A program made the position numbers and the translations under genes. From Notospermus geniculatus (taxonomy: Eukaryota > Nemertea > Pilidiophora > Heteronemertea > Lineidae): 64,000 nt of DNA. Shown here in pieces: positions 33,798 to 45,577 of the stretch (positions within the stretch are counted from its first letter, which is position 1; every line of letters begins with the position of its first letter). Under the pieces are notes generated by a model. It did no database searches. It had not been told where the DNA came from and saw nothing but the letters and a program-made list of their open reading frames with translations. Location of the stretch: positions 158,947-222,946 of the forward strand of contig NMRB01000312.1 in the NCBI GenBank assembly GCA_002633025.1. The letters run 5' to 3'.

Positions 33798-35781
33798 GTT
33801 GTAACTCCTTGATTGTTAGATTGATCCCTGGGCCCCCTGTTTGTGACCCTGGTACTGGTGGAAAATGAAACTGGGGGTCTCCAACAGACACTGGACTGCT
33901 CGTACCACTGTTAAGCGTTCCAAAACTTCCTCTGAGCGATAAGTAAGCTGGTGAAGGACTTAAATGTCCAGTCCCTGATCGAGATCCCTCAAAAACTACC
34001 GGACTGCTGCGACCTGATCGAGGTGAACTATAACCAGAACCAATCCCAGCATCACCTTGGTCACTAAGCAGTGACCGATAGTGTGGCGCTGGGCTCAGAT
34101 GTCCTGTATTACGTAAAGGTCCAGGACTGGGAAATCCGGTGTTCCGATACGGACTGGGACTGAATCGACCTGTCGCTGCTGAACTCCGTTGTGGGCCTGG
34201 GCTGAGCCATCCCGAATTACGATACGGTGCTGGACTTGGGCTAAGCTGTCCAACACTACCAGTATTAGTCTGTCCTGTCTGGTTCCCTGCACCGTGTTCT
34301 GACTGCAGCTGAAGATTAAGCTTTCCCTCATGGAAGTGCAGCCCCTACTGCACATGCAGCCCCTACTGCAATGGTACTGCTGAGACTTGTGTTTTTGGGA
34401 AACGAGACTGCAATGGGACTGCAGCAGGAATGGGGACTGCAATAGTACTGCACAGTGGGACTGCAATAGCGCTGCAGCAGGTATAGGGACTGCAATGGGA
34501 CTGCATAAAGGGACTGCAATAGGACTGCATTTAATGAGGGGACTGCAGTAGTACTGCCCAATTAGAGGTAGCTCCTGAGGGACTGTAATAGCACTGCATA
34601 ATGGGACTGCAATGGGACTGCATGGACTTAAAGAATATTTGCTGTTGTAATAGGGACTGCAACGGGACTGCTCGGACTTAACATTATTTCTTTGAATGAC
34701 TGGGGGACTGCAATGGGACTGCACATGATTGAGTAATCTTTATGGTCATGTGACCTGTTTGAAAACATTTTGGAGCCAAGCGGCCATCTTGGAAATGTGG
34801 TTTTTCCTTTGGTGGAGTTATTACCGTTTCTTTCTGGGCCATCTTGGTCAAATGGTGGTTCAATGTGTTGCCTTTAGTCAAGTACATGAAGTAGGAGCCA
34901 ATGTGGGAGGTGGGACAATAATTTTTTGTAAGTTTTCATTTTTCAACCTTTCCATTGCACCCTTTATCCAATTCAAAATATCACCTGTTCCAAGCATGCA
35001 CTGTCCATCATGTCGATAGTGCTGGTGCCTTCACCGGTTTTTAAAATTCACCTTCAATGATTTTCTATCAATTTTATGGTGAATTCGCAAGTTTCGTAGA
35101 GGTTTCTACAGTTGATGCTCTGAGCAGAATTTGTGATATACCGGTATATCATAATTATCAACTTGATCAGTGCACTTCAAGGATAAACCCAGTTACAATT
35201 CTAAGTTTTCCAACCAAAAATATTCTGTGTGCAGACTCAAGAGTGTATGTATGTATTGCAGCATTCCAGTATATGCGCAAGTGTGCTGGCCAACTGGGAC
35301 TGCATTAGTACTGCTGGGAGGGACTGCAACAGTACTGCAGGGGGACTGCAATGGGACTGCTGGGAGGGACTGCAACAGCACTGCAGGGGGACTGCAATGG
35401 GACTGCTGGGAGGGACTGCAACAGCACTGCAGGGGGACTGCAATGGGACTGCTGAGAGGGACTGCGTAGCTCATTTAAATAATTCAAGGGCTATCTCTTA
35501 GTACAGGGTTCATGCATGGGTGCAGTGCGGACTGCGCTGCAGTCCCATGGGACTGCAATAGAGCTGCAGATGGGACTGCAATAGTACTGCAACAGGACTG
35601 CCTTCTGGAACTGCAAAGGGACTGCAATGGGACTGTAATGGGACTGCCTTTCCATGAGGGTTTCCCGGTTCGCCGGTTTTTCTCTAGGACTAGTCAGAGG
35701 GCTAGCAACCCTAGGACTTGAAGGTCTTGGACTAACCGGACGGAATGCGCTTTGGAAATCACGGTCTCTTCGTCCAGACAT
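33798..35781 (-). pseudogene. Ser/Pro-rich first exon interrupted by an insertion (unit 2)
   Basis: ATG at 35781 starts MSGRRDRDFQSAF (one Gln to Arg change against unit 1). The frame matches unit 1 to PANRE, then enters the inserted element at 35660 and stops at about 35491. The remaining two thirds of the exon resume at 34324 and reach the same donor (33798). In the old frame a TAG lies in the insert just before re-entry. Unless the insert is spliced out, this copy is broken. Flanking coding sequence is otherwise almost unchanged, so the insertion is recent. Confidence 0.8.
34325..35660. mobile_element. 1.34-kb element built of GGGACTGCAATG minisatellite, inside an exon
   Basis: The ends CCCTCATGGAA and TTCCATGAGGG are inverted repeats. 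Inside, two arrays (about 34330-34720 and 35298-35650) of degenerate GGGACTGCAATGGGACTGC units flank a unique core (about 34720-35297). The empty site in unit 1 (AAGCTTTTCCCGG) implies about 2 bp (TT) duplicated. The arrays contain few stops, so frames with SPIAVPLQS-type repeats appear on the minus strand. These are repeat translations, not genes. The superfamily is unknown. Confidence 0.75.
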
Positions 35782-37176
35782 GGCACGAGTTGACTGTCTT
35801 CAAACATCAATCTATCACAGAATCCTTTCTTTGGAAATTTCATAAAATCCAAAAGTGGTATTCACATCACTGCATCTATTCCTCACAATCCTGCAAAAGA
35901 CATAAGAAAGTAAATATTTTTGCAGTTACAAAGATGAAGAAATCTGAAGAAACCACCAAAACATACACTGTAAAGCAGTGAAAAAAAAGGAATTTTGAGA
36001 TTAGATGAGATTATCTCGTGAAAGACCAAGCTCAAAGGACATGTCTGCGACTATCAACATGCAGACAGTACAGCAGGCAGATCAATTATTGGCAACGGGG
36101 CCATCTCAAAATTCCTAACCACACCAGAAAGAGATTTTTATCAAAAATGTCCCATCTAGCCCAATGCAATAATGCAATGGTATAAAACACCAATTTTATG
36201 ATTCTGACAAAGAGACAATGACTAAATACATATGACGCAGATGTCTCTTAATTGGCATCCATTCCACCCTGGGATCCCTAAAAATCAGCAGTACGTTTCA
36301 ACTCAAAAGAAAAGATTTTCTTACTGAAGGAAAAAACGCAAATGTCAAGTAGCATGTTCCCCTCTAACAGAAAAGTTCACGCTATACAATGATAGCAAAT
36401 ATTATCAATCCCAGTCAAATATAGAATTTGTAGAATATGTAAAACTATCACTTGATCTACTTGATCTCGTCCTGGCCCCATGACATGAGAATGAGTTATT
36501 ATGAACAAAATTTAAGTGGAACACTAAAAATATTGAAAAAAAATTAATAATCCCGAAACACCTTGCACCATGAGCTCTTCTGTAAATCCTCCTGAGACCA
36601 AGAACTTTGAGAATCCAGAGAAAAACAAGAAAGACATTGAATCCAAGTTCTGGCAAAGTTTGCCTGCCTGGGCCTAATCCCAATTTATTCGTCCTACCCG
36701 TCTCTAAATTCAAACACAAGTGTTGTTCTTCTCCAAATAACTGTTGACTGTTCACTACTCTCGTACAACAGTGACATATCTGCCATGTGCAAGCCTTAGA
36801 TTTGAAAACATTTGATTTTGTGAATGTCATGGAACTGCCCCACGAAAATCAAATCTGCTAACCATTTTTCCAATCAAGAGACACAACCAATGCGCTGATA
36901 ATTTCAAAGAGGCTACAGAACATAGAAATATGGAAGTCACGAATTGATTTAGCTATTATCATGTCATACATACAAGTCGAGGTGATTTATGTTGCATGAA
37001 ATTCTCAACTATTACACCACAAATATAAATCTCATTGTGGGCAACCAGGGAAGCAAAGCTTTGCTAACAAAGAACCACCAGTAAGACATGTAGGCCTACC
37101 GTGGTAATGAGGATGTTTTTACATGACCATACTATTTGCCGCAAGTTACATTACCTACTAGTATTTTTCTAGGCAG

Positions 37177-37345
37177 ACCCTCACCGTAGATCAGTGGCCA
37201 CTGATATAATCTGTTAGATCACCCTGATTAGTCAAAGATGGCCCAGATCGGTTGATGATGGCTTTGATTGGTGTGGATGACTAAAGATCAGCCGTGATCA
37301 GCGATGATCACCGATGATCAGGCCATGATCACCCAAAATTTCAAG
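37177..37345. other. Unit-2-specific replacement segment rich in GATCA
   Basis: Between TTCTAGGCAGA and TTACCACAAACTG, unit 2 has about 169 bp with repeated GATCA and TGATGATCA words. Unit 1 has an unrelated 114 bp at the same place (21499-21612). No terminal repeat identifies either segment. Confidence 0.6.
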
Positions 37346-39300
37346 TAGGGTTACCACAAACTGTCCGACATGCATACTTCACTCAATGGGGACCCTGGCT
37401 CACTGTAGGTGTCACAAGTGGTTAAAACTATTGAAAAATAACAGACATCCCGGTCCTGTCAATTTCCCACACAAAAGGCGTCCATTGTATGAGGACCGGG
37501 TTTTGGTATGCTACCCTCTGTCGAGCCAGGATCGTCATATTGTCAATTTCAGCAAAGATATTCCCCAAATGGAAATCCTCATCACATTAATTGCTAATTT
37601 CGGAAAATGATGAACATGAATCATGATTCAAAGAGGACTGAGGTCCTACAAAACCAAAGATAGAGTTACCTGACCATTCCTCAGCACAGTTCGCAGGCAA
37701 TAAGATGTGATCTGGTGAGAGATACTGCCTGGAATGGAGAATGAGTGGTTCACCTCCCGAGGACATGCCAGTTCACCATACATGTGTATAGAAAGGAAAC
37801 AATGCCCTGGACTCAGAGCATCCCACAAGGAAACTGAAGACAACTGACTGAGTCTTTGCAACAATGATTGTCAGTAATTAGACTGAAAATGTCACTGACT
37901 TGAGGGGCCATTACAACATCAACTGGAGGCAAATGACCTTGACCCTGGTCTACTTTCACATCAGACCAAAACATGCCCAGACGGTTGCATGCTCTTCTCC
38001 CACACCGACAATCATCCGTTTCTATGGCAACTGGTGGATACATGTTCATAACGAAAGCCACCAGCCAATCATGAAATGGTCTGGCATGTCTGGCAACACA
38101 AGCTATGCAACATAATTTTGGGGATTTTTCATCCTCCCACAGCACGGCTTCGGTCTCGCTCCTCTTCATACATTGCACACGAATTGTGTGAGTGGATAGA
38201 GAGGAGCGAGGTAAAAACCCCTGCTGTGGGAGGATGGGATTTTTGGAATGGTTCAATCAAATTACCACTTACCAGTGAAAGAAATGAAATGCAAGGTTCC
38301 TGTTAATCACAGTATTGATATGAAGGAACTAGAACAAGAGTGAACTCCTTCCTTGCTAATGGCAAAATGAAAGTAACAACTGCAACCAACAATCCATTTT
38401 TGTTGAATGACACATGGCAAGCGACACCATAGTACTAGTAGTATCATGATGATGCTTCTGTCAACAGCTTACCATTAATATTCATCACACACTGTATTAA
38501 CAAGCTAGGATGAAAGCCTATTTTTATGGTAGTAAAGCCACGAATTATCATTTGGCGACTTGTAGAGTAACTGGATCAGTAAAAAGCTCAGCTAACACCC
38601 AGAAGCCACAAATACTATCAGCAGATTATGAGAATGTACGGTAAATCACTGGGCAATCAATGATGATATAAATGCACTACAGGGTGTGGCCAAAACGATA
38701 ATCCAGCTTCACAGCACAGTTATTTCTGAAATGGGAGTTGGTTTTGGCTGTCAAATCTTGTCAAGGTTGCATCACCATCTTCCTCAACTCAATGTTACCA
38801 GATGGCCGTAATAACTTGTGCTTCGCCACCTCATAGTCGTACCTCACATTAAAATATTTATGAGAATCACTCTCCTTGCAAAAACAGTATAATAGAGACA
38901 AAACATAGACCTAGATGCAAATGGACCCAACATATACCAGTAACAACCATCTTGTCATATTACCAATTTTTATCATAACATTACCATCCCGCATTGCTTT
39001 TAATTTCCCACCATTTTCTCTGTTGACCATGCTTTCACTTTCAGAGACTTTGAATTCCAATGGACATGGATTGCTAGAAGCAGTCATCTCATACATATTT
39101 CAGTGACCATCAAATTGATTGACAGACAAGCATGACTGATGAATTCCATCAATAACTTTAGCGTACTTTTAAAACACTGAAAAAGCATGCAGTCCTATAC
39201 CTACAGGGTGTCCAAAAGAGTCCCTCCAGATCTCTTGAGACCCAGGTTTGTGTACGGTAGTTCAACTGAATTTTTAAACCTTGTCCCTGTTGGATTTTAA

Positions 39301-39551
39301 AGGAGCTGGACGTCCAAGTTGTAAACACTCACTCACTGGTTCTCTATCCATGCGACGCCTGTGGTGCTGCTGCCTATTGTTGGTGATTTGTAATGACGTG
39401 AATATCGTGAGTGAGTTGCATTGGACCGGGCACCAGTCTAACGATCACGGGGCGCTACTGGTGCTGCCACCTTCACGAAGGAATAAAACTAGTTTGCTGG
39501 CCACTGTTTGTAAACAAACTGGTTTGTTTACAACTTGGACGTCGAGCTCCT
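39301..39551. mobile_element. TTAA-target MITE, AGGAGC termini, unit 2 only
   Basis: 251 bp with 26-bp inverted ends: AGGAGCTGGACGTCCAAG continues TTGTAAAC, and the right end mirrors it with one mismatch. It is flanked by TTAA at 39297-39300 and 39552-39555. Unit 1 has the empty site GGATTTTAAGGCC. A TTAA duplication is typical of piggyBac-like and some Kolobok elements, but the AGG start is not the canonical CCC. The outer six bases match the EXOC3 intron element at 49070-49273. Confidence 0.85.
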
Positions 39552-39866
39552 TTAAGGCCAATGAGCAACACTTTTTTTGAGACACCCTGGAGAAGGAGAC
39601 CTGCATCCTCATTTTCAATGGCTACAAGATTTCAAACTGACCAGACACAAGAGGTGACAGGATCATATCTGATCAACTAATTGCAAAATTTTGAATTCCT
39701 TGATTTTCATGGTCCATCACCTAGGCCTACATGTAGGTTAGTATTTTTCTGCACCAAGGATGATATTCAGTCACTCTCCCATGACCCAACATTTTTTTTT
39801 CAATCAGCCATACAAATAAATGGTAAGTCAAGCCCAGAATCACACATGTCCAACTTGACATTCCTA

Positions 39867-40136
39867 TACACCGATTTCACAACTCGCAGCGATCACAGCG
39901 CCCCTAGTAGCAGTATATAACAGCCATTTCCGGTTTACCTCGCCTCCAGGTGTAATTCCTAGGAGCGAGGTTGATTTTCAAGTTCACCACCAGGAGTGAG
40001 GTAAACATTTCCTAGATCGAGGTTACCTCACTCCTGGTAGTGAGGTTAAAAACTAACCTCGCGCCTAGGAATTACACCGGAAATGGCTGGCGAAAGTAGG
40101 TGTGCTGTGATCGCTTTGAGTTGTGAAATCGGTGTA
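39867..40136. mobile_element. TA-edged palindromic MITE, unit 2
   Basis: Orthologue of 24412-24679 with the same TACACCGATTTC and GAAATCGGTGTA ends. Here the upstream GAATCACAC site is empty. Confidence 0.75.
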
Positions 40137-40678
40137 TTCTGCATTTTGCTAGTTTACTATCCAATGAATAATTTGTATACCAGTACATGTAGAAATACAT
40201 GAATTAGCTCATTTAAAATCATCACTTTCAGCTAAGCCAAGTTTATCAGATCAATACTAACAGAAATCAATTAATTCTTGATCAATATATATCTCGGACA
40301 GATTCATAACTGAGAAAACATACTAAGAAAGCCAGATCAAGACTATCAGAACATTATGAAAAAAAAAAGAAAAACGTAAAAATCAGCAGTCATCCAATGA
40401 GGTAAAGTGGAAATGTGACTTGTGGATCCATCCAATCGAAAGCATGACCATGCAAGCTCAACAGCAAGATTTTCAATTACCGGTTTAATGAAGCAGGATT
40501 CCTGACATGTGTGACAACTGACTTGTGTCAATCAATGCCTAACCTGGATAAGGTCCCTTTAAGTTTGAACGCTAGGTTTTTCTATGTAAACCCTCCATCC
40601 CACCAATTCATACTTCTGATGTGAAGGAATCAGAGTTGAGAGCATATGGCACATTTAAAATATTCATAATATTACATT

Positions 40679-41133
40679 GATAAATGAAAAGGCAATTTCC
40701 AGAGTGTTTGCGAATTTTCGACCCCAACCGGGGTCTTCTTCAGGCTGGAAACAACTGTTAGTATAATTATACTATAATTTTACTGTTAGTATAATTATAC
40801 TGTTAGTTTAATTCCTCCAAGCTACAATGTATATTATACACCCTTCCTTTCAGCCTATTCAAGCCTTACATTCACTAATTACATTTCTGTTAGGTTGAGC
40901 AACCACTTTTTGGGGCTTGTATTCTTTCCTTAATTGCTGTCACGTCCTGTTTGGATGGGATACTTCTAATCTACATTTGGGTTTCAGCTCAGACTGTTCT
41001 AGAGTTTCGGATTGTAAAGTTCCAGCCTGAAGAAGACCCCGGTTGGGGTCGAAAATTCGCAAACACTCTGGAAATTGCCTTTTCATTTATCATATATTGT
41101 GTGTCAATTTTTGTGCTTTTCTCCTCTTTGGAT
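40679..41133. mobile_element. Penelope-like insertion with inverted arms, unit 2 only
   Basis: A 14-bp direct repeat CATAATATTACATT lies on both sides (40665-40678 and 41134-41147), and unit 1 has it once. The left arm from GATAAATGAAAAGGC to CTTCTTCAGGCTGG is mirrored by about 41022-41089. The right arm is followed by a further tail (GTGTGTCAATTTTTGTGC). Each arm contains GACCCCGGTTGGGGTC in the context CTGAAGAA-hairpin-GAAA. A longish duplication and inverted partial arms suit a Penelope-like retroelement. No reverse transcriptase or GIY-YIG coding remains. Confidence 0.55.
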
Positions 41134-42803
41134 CATAATATTACATTCATAATAATAACAGCTGTTCCTGACAAAGGATACAATGGTCACACAATATTAC
41201 TTAGTATAACCACGTATCAGAAAGTATAGTAATACCCAACACATCTGGTAAATATAAGGATTATTCACAATTCTGTCATTCATTCGCTCACTCTGTCAGC
41301 AGAGACATGTCCTCATCAGCCCATGAATAATGTAGAGTACAGTGGACCCTCCATTTAAGGACAACTTTGGGACTGCATGCTGTCCCCAATTAAGAGGTGT
41401 CCTAATTTCAGAGGGTGAAATGAATAGAAACAACAAATTTGGAGCTGAACTTAAAAGAGAAATGTCATCTGGTAGAGGTGAATGTTATGGGAAGCTTTTA
41501 CTGTACCATATAGTGACTTTTCCAAGGCCAAGGGGTCCTGGTGAATTGTAAGATATTTGTGCCCAACAGAATCGTGCTTTCCTTGGTTTAGGATGCCTCT
41601 TTGCAGGAGGACACAATGCTTAAATCTAAATTAGCCATTGTCAATTAGGTTTGCATTCAGAGGTCATTACACCTACCAAATAAGGGCATTTTGTCATTCA
41701 TATCAGTCCAAAGGGGTCCATCATAGAGAGGATGGATCTTAGCAGAAGTATTATAATGAGGAATATAGCTTACCATGCATAGGCCTACCACAGGAGCATG
41801 CTCCAGGTCCAGAATGATGGTACAATGTAGGCCTAACTAAAAGTCCACTGCTTGGCTCTCGATGAAGCACTGTAGGCCTACAATACAACCTCTCATTTCA
41901 TTTGGAAATTGTCTAACTGACAGACTGGGTAAGGTCTACCCCAATCTAAGGAACAGAATAGGACAGTGGTTAGGCCTAATCAGGCTCATCACAAGTTCAT
42001 CCCCAGCCTGGGCTTATTTGGTGACAATATGTATTTTTCCCTTTCTTTCAATTCAACTCAGGATTTAAAACAAAACAGAAACAATGTAGGCCTATAGATT
42101 TACCCACATTTCACTAAATCCCACAGTTTGTTCTGGATATTTTATTTAGAATCGAGCATCCTAAATTGAATTCCTTAGCATTATTATGATAGGCCTATTA
42201 GGCCTGCTGGTTTGCACTTAGGATGCTGGTTTCTCTTTCTGTTTCTAGACCTACCGGTAGGCCTACCTATTAACAGATTAATCATTTCCAGGCCTTTTGG
42301 CTAAAAGTACAGAGATCATCCTTGGTCAACTCGTTCTCGGGCCTTGTATGCCACGGGCCTCCTTGCCCCCCAGCAGAGCAGCCAGCCTGACACTGGAATG
42401 ACAGCTACCTTCCACTACAATGCTCTCTAGCTGCTGTTGCACTCCGTACAGTACAGCTAACATTGTATGCCGCACACACAAAGTGCAAGGAATCCATCCG
42501 TCAATTTCTTCAGCGGCATTATCATGATTATGAAGATGTCAGCAGACGTATAGAGGACTAGCATGAGCAACATCCATTATAAACGTTTAAATACTAAGAC
42601 CTTACCTTCCTTTACAAGCGGCCTAGGCCACGAAGCCGGCCTGTCCTCTCCATAGAATAGAAATCGAGATTGCCGCATCCTCATCTTGTCATGTATGGGG
42701 ATACACGTGGTTATTAATAGCATCTTGTCGCCACCGCCCCACTGCGGTGCTTTGATGAACCAAAAAAGTGCAGACGCTATAAACTCAGACTACATGCAGT
42801 GCA

Positions 42804-43015
42804 CTTAGGGCCTTGAATCAAATGGTGAAAAAGGGTTAAAATGTGTTGAGATATACCACAGAGGGTGTACCACCCCAAAATAACACCCACATAAAGTGGG
42901 TGTAGAACTTCTACACCCACTTTATGTGGGTGTTATTTTGGGGTGGTAGGCCTACACCCTCTGTGGTATATCTCAACACATTTTAACCCTTCACCATTTG
43001 ATTCAAGCCCCTGTG
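42804..43015. mobile_element. hAT-type palindromic MITE, unit 2
   Basis: Orthologue of 27463-27690. The left end is eroded (CTTAGGGCCTTGAATC), the right end AAGCCCCTGTG is intact, and the 8-bp flanks differ by one base. Confidence 0.75.
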
Positions 43016-44271
43016 GCAGTACAGGAGCAGAATATAGGCCTACGCGTTATGACGGGCTGCAGTGGACCTTACTTCAAGAAGAAGCATTCGTAATGTTGGA
43101 CGGGGAAATTGAGCGTCCTCCTACTCCGACGGGACGCGTGGCGAATGGGCCGTCATCACATCTTGCATAATACATTGTATACCAGTACGCTTTTGCATGT
43201 TACGCAAGTGCACCCGCGGCGGATAACACACACGGGCCGGTAAATTAAATGACATCTTCACGCTGGTGACTCAACTTTTTTTCGTACGCGATTTTACTCA
43301 TGCATGACTAATCGTGTTGACTATTTTTGCAGTTGTTTCGGCAAATAGAAGACTAAGGAGTGACAGCTTATTTTGTAATCACCATGGTCACCATGGCGTT
43401 CATTTTTCGTAATCAAAGATTCCTGAAGTACGTGTATTAAATTAAAGAAAATACAGCCTACTTTTAGTCAGTGACTTTTGTTCACAATGATTTTCCGCCG
43501 TTATTTGGGAACAGTGCAAAGATAAAACCCATCAACACTTGTGCCAAGTTGTGGCGCATTTGGTAACACCGTGAGATTTTCATAACCTCAGCACCCAGGG
43601 AGAAATCCCCCCCCCCCCCTAAAATAAAAATTTATTTCTCCACGTCCTTTCATTATGGTCACTTAGTATGAAACTTTCTTGTAGGGAGAGGGCGTGAAAG
43701 TTTTGAATTCCCCGCAACTTCCCGCGCAACTTATCTTCGGAGGTTACGAGGGTGGAACACACAGTCCTATACATCATTATGTATTTTTAGACTGTCCACG
43801 TGGAACACGTGGCGGGAAATAACCTGGTTTCATCGGCGTCCAGACTGTGGCGCTGACTGACGATTCCTGTCGGGTAGTCCGAACGTCTGACTCGTATTGC
43901 TATTTTTAGAATCTGTTTTGCGGCCGTCAGTTCTGCAAATGAGCAACAGGAGGCAGTGTTCGGACTACCTGTCGGGTTAGGGGGAAACGGTTTGCAAGGC
44001 GTGGAATGCCGCGGGAAATGCTCGGCAAGACGTGGATGAGGGTCAGGGCTGAAAGCTAAGGTCGATCGCAATGTTCAAGTCAATGCCCAAGCGCGTCTGG
44101 TTCATATCTTTGCCACCAACACCCCATGGCGCTCACGGTCTAGAGACACGCGATTTGGTTCGGGAACATTCGGGCCACAGTCGAGAACACGTAAAATGTA
44201 AGATAGGCCAATGCGCCTTGCAGTTGTAGTGCATCATGCATGTTAGTGTACATGTATAAATTCATCTGTTC

Positions 44272-44920
44272 TAGTTTGATTCCCAACCCCTAGAGGGCTA
44301 CGCATCTAGGGTTTGGTATTGGCTGTGGCACATTCCTTATTTGGAACGCTGGACTCCGGATTCTTGGTTGCCTGACGTCACGAGACACTCTCCAACCGCA
44401 AGGGAGACACTCTCCAACCCATGCCGTGATCAGTAGACAAAATGGTGGAATACATGCGACGTCAACGCCGGATAGACTCTCACAACTGAATTTTCCTAGG
44501 GGTTTGCATGGTTGTTGGTGACCTGGCACACCGTGGTAAGTCTTGCTGCAGAAGCAACACAATTTGCCTTGGATGCCTTTTCGAGAGCAGCATCACGCTT
44601 TTTCTGCACATGTAGCCTACCTACGCGATGCCTAAACCACGTCCATGCATGCATGCACAGGTCACCGCCGAATTACCCCAACAATTCGGCAAGTTTGTCG
44701 TTTTTACCAGCCTCTGAATCAAATAAATTCGATGGTTGCGTTCGTAGTGGCCGAAAACATTAGGCTTTCCCCTTCAACATGTTGAATTCGCTTTGACATT
44801 TCCCAACCACGTGCCTATGTTTTCATTGTGATTCTAAAAATAGTAACGCCATAAAAGGAAATGCTCGGAAGCCAATACCGAACCCTCATAGCCCTAGCGG
44901 TGGGTTCGGGAACCAAACTA
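44272..44920. mobile_element. TAGTTTG element with 9-bp target duplication, unit 2 only
   Basis: Left TAGTTTGATTCCCAACCCC and right GGGTTCGGGAACCAAACTA are inverted ends (about 17 of 19). Subterminal GGTATTGGCT and AGCCAATACC also pair. It is flanked by CATCTGTTC at 44263-44271 and 44921-44929, exactly nine bases. The end structure and duplication length resemble the TAGTCTCG elements, suggesting one superfamily. The 649 bp encode no transposase. Confidence 0.8.
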
Positions 44921-45577
44921 CATCTGTTCATGTCTTCCCCTGATAGGCCCTACATCTCATGATCTAGCCTACATTGATATCTTGCGGTGGGTAATAATCA
45001 AATGGTTGTCAATCAACAATACGCTAGTAACGACCTGACAGTGGTAAAGTGAAGTCGGTAGGCCTAGCTACCAGGCTACCGGTAGGCCTACCGGTACTCC
45101 CGGTGTGGGTAGCATATTTTCACAGTCGACACAGTCACAGTCACAGACAACAAAATGCCTGCCTGCCTATCTCATCTCTGCCAGCGCTGCAGTCAGCTGG
45201 TGCTGATAGGCGATAGGCCTTCATGTGCACAGCAATTTCACAATCAATCCACCAGCCAAGTAAGTGGTGCAGAACCTTAAGGCCTAGCTAGGCCTAGCTG
45301 TAGTGTAGTAAAAAAACAACATAAAAGGACACGTGTTTTTGTTTGTAACATCATGTGGCATGATTGTGGGTGGGCCTAAGCTATAATTATGCTTGACCCA
45401 CAATCCCTGTCTTTGAGGTTTGACATTACCTTGATTGAGTTGGACACAACACTTCAGCTCCAATTAAAATCAATAGATAGTTGTATGATTTATTTGATAT
45501 AAATTGTCTTATTATTCCAGGTGCATGCCACATACTATATTACTACTCAACTCGGTGAACTAAATAAATATTGCGAT

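Noticed and set aside
34095-35501. Long open frames on both strands with SPIAVPLQS-type repeats
   Set aside because: They are translations of a stop-poor minisatellite. Frames are open on both strands and follow the repeat, not codon use.
34330-35650. CRISPR-like array
   Set aside because: Units are degenerate and contiguous, without unique spacers, in eukaryotic DNA. This is a minisatellite.
41022-41089. Active hammerhead ribozyme
   Set aside because: The core is close to CUGANGA-stem-GAAA, but an extra base precedes the stem and I could not confirm stems I and III. Kept only as a finding to test.
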